Source: Yoonia sp.
GTDB taxonomy: Bacteria; Pseudomonadota; Alphaproteobacteria; Rhodobacterales; Rhodobacteraceae
DNA: 5,642 nucleotides
Direction: 5' to 3'
Assembly (NCBI GenBank): GCA_020627605.1
Contig: JAHDGO010000144.1
Location: forward strand, 1 to 5,642
Each line of letters starts with the position of its first letter. Positions within the stretch are counted from its first letter, which is position 1. Made by a program: the position numbers and the translations under genes. Shown piece by piece: positions 5,356 through 5,642 of the stretch. The notes under the pieces are model-generated. The model did no database searches, was not told the DNA's origin, and saw nothing but the letters and a program-made list of their open reading frames with translations.

Positions 5356-5642
5356 ATGGCAAAGACAAAATCATCGGGCATCACCCGGCGTGGACTATTG
5401 GGTGCATTCGCAGCCACAGCAGTTTCCGCCGCACCAACCTATTCAAACGCTGCAGGCTTCCTGCGTGGTGCCGGTGATATCCGACGTATTGCAATGCATT
5501 CCGGCCGCACGGGTGAACGCCTCGACACCATCTACTGGATTGAGGGCGAATATATCGGCGAGGCCGTCCGCGAAATTAACGCCCATATGCGCGACTGGCG
5601 CACTGGCGAGGCCATTCAGATGGACCTGCGCACAATCGACAT
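5356..5642 (+). CDS. YcbK/DUF882-family exported protein (M15-like peptidase fold), 3'-truncated by the window
   Basis: Only the first 95 codons are present; the frame is open to the window end. The N-terminus carries a twin-arginine signal: GITRRGLLGAF, a hydrophobic Ala-rich core and a likely cleavage near SNA (residue 32). This suggests Tat export to the periplasm. The mature part (IRRIAMHSGRTGERLDTIYW, then YIGEAVREINAHMRDWRTGE) matches the start of the YcbK/DUF882 family, which is related to zinc-dependent M15 murein peptidases; E. coli YcbK also has a Tat-type leader. The zinc ligands of the family lie further downstream, outside the window, so catalytic competence cannot be judged. The ribosome site is weak (ACAGG about 10 bases before ATG), and no other in-frame ATG or GTG start lies just upstream. 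It diverges from the L,D-transpeptidase gene, another peptidoglycan enzyme, suggesting related function. Family call is fairly sure. Confidence 0.85.
   Translation, partial: MAKTKSSGITRRGLLGAFAATAVSAAPTYSNAAGFLRGAGDIRRIAMHSGRTGERLDTIYWIEGEYIGEAVREINAHMRDWRTGEAIQMDLRTID

Overview
The window looks like chromosomal DNA from an alphaproteobacterium, most likely a Rhodobacterales (Roseobacter/Rhodobacter-type) species. The evidence is the high G+C content, the tight gene packing, and the family combination: an IalB-family periplasmic protein, a YcbB-type L,D-transpeptidase, an LpxD with a Rhodobacterales-style N-terminus and a Tat-exported YcbK/DUF882 protein. The species assignment is inference. 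I see no RNA genes, mobile elements, CRISPR arrays or phage signatures.

Layout. Positions 1-106 are a short non-coding leader. A plus-strand ialB-family gene follows (107-742). A compact hairpin (752-776) separates it from a convergent minus-strand run that, in transcription order, is: L,D-transpeptidase (5012-3411), lpxD-type acyltransferase (3379-2318), a small acyl carrier protein (2249-1989) and a beta-ketoacyl-ACP synthase (1988-777). The spacers are 31, 68 and 0 bases, so one operon is likely. A 343-base divergent intergenic region (5013-5355) separates this run from a plus-strand YcbK/DUF882 gene that is cut by the window end.

How the genes fit together. Everything here acts on the cell envelope. 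The L,D-transpeptidase cross-links or tailors peptidoglycan. The divergent YcbK/DUF882 protein is from a peptidoglycan-peptidase-like family. The lpxD-like enzyme N-acylates a UDP-sugar with an acyl chain delivered on ACP. The ACP and ketosynthase resemble, from memory, the rhizobial NodF/NodE pair, which builds a dedicated acyl chain, more than housekeeping AcpP/FabF. The main idea worth testing is that this is a dedicated acyl-chain supply and transfer module (NodF-like carrier, NodE-like condensing enzyme, LpxD-like N-acyltransferase) co-expressed with a cell-wall transpeptidase. It may make a special lipid A acyl group or acylate a different sugar.
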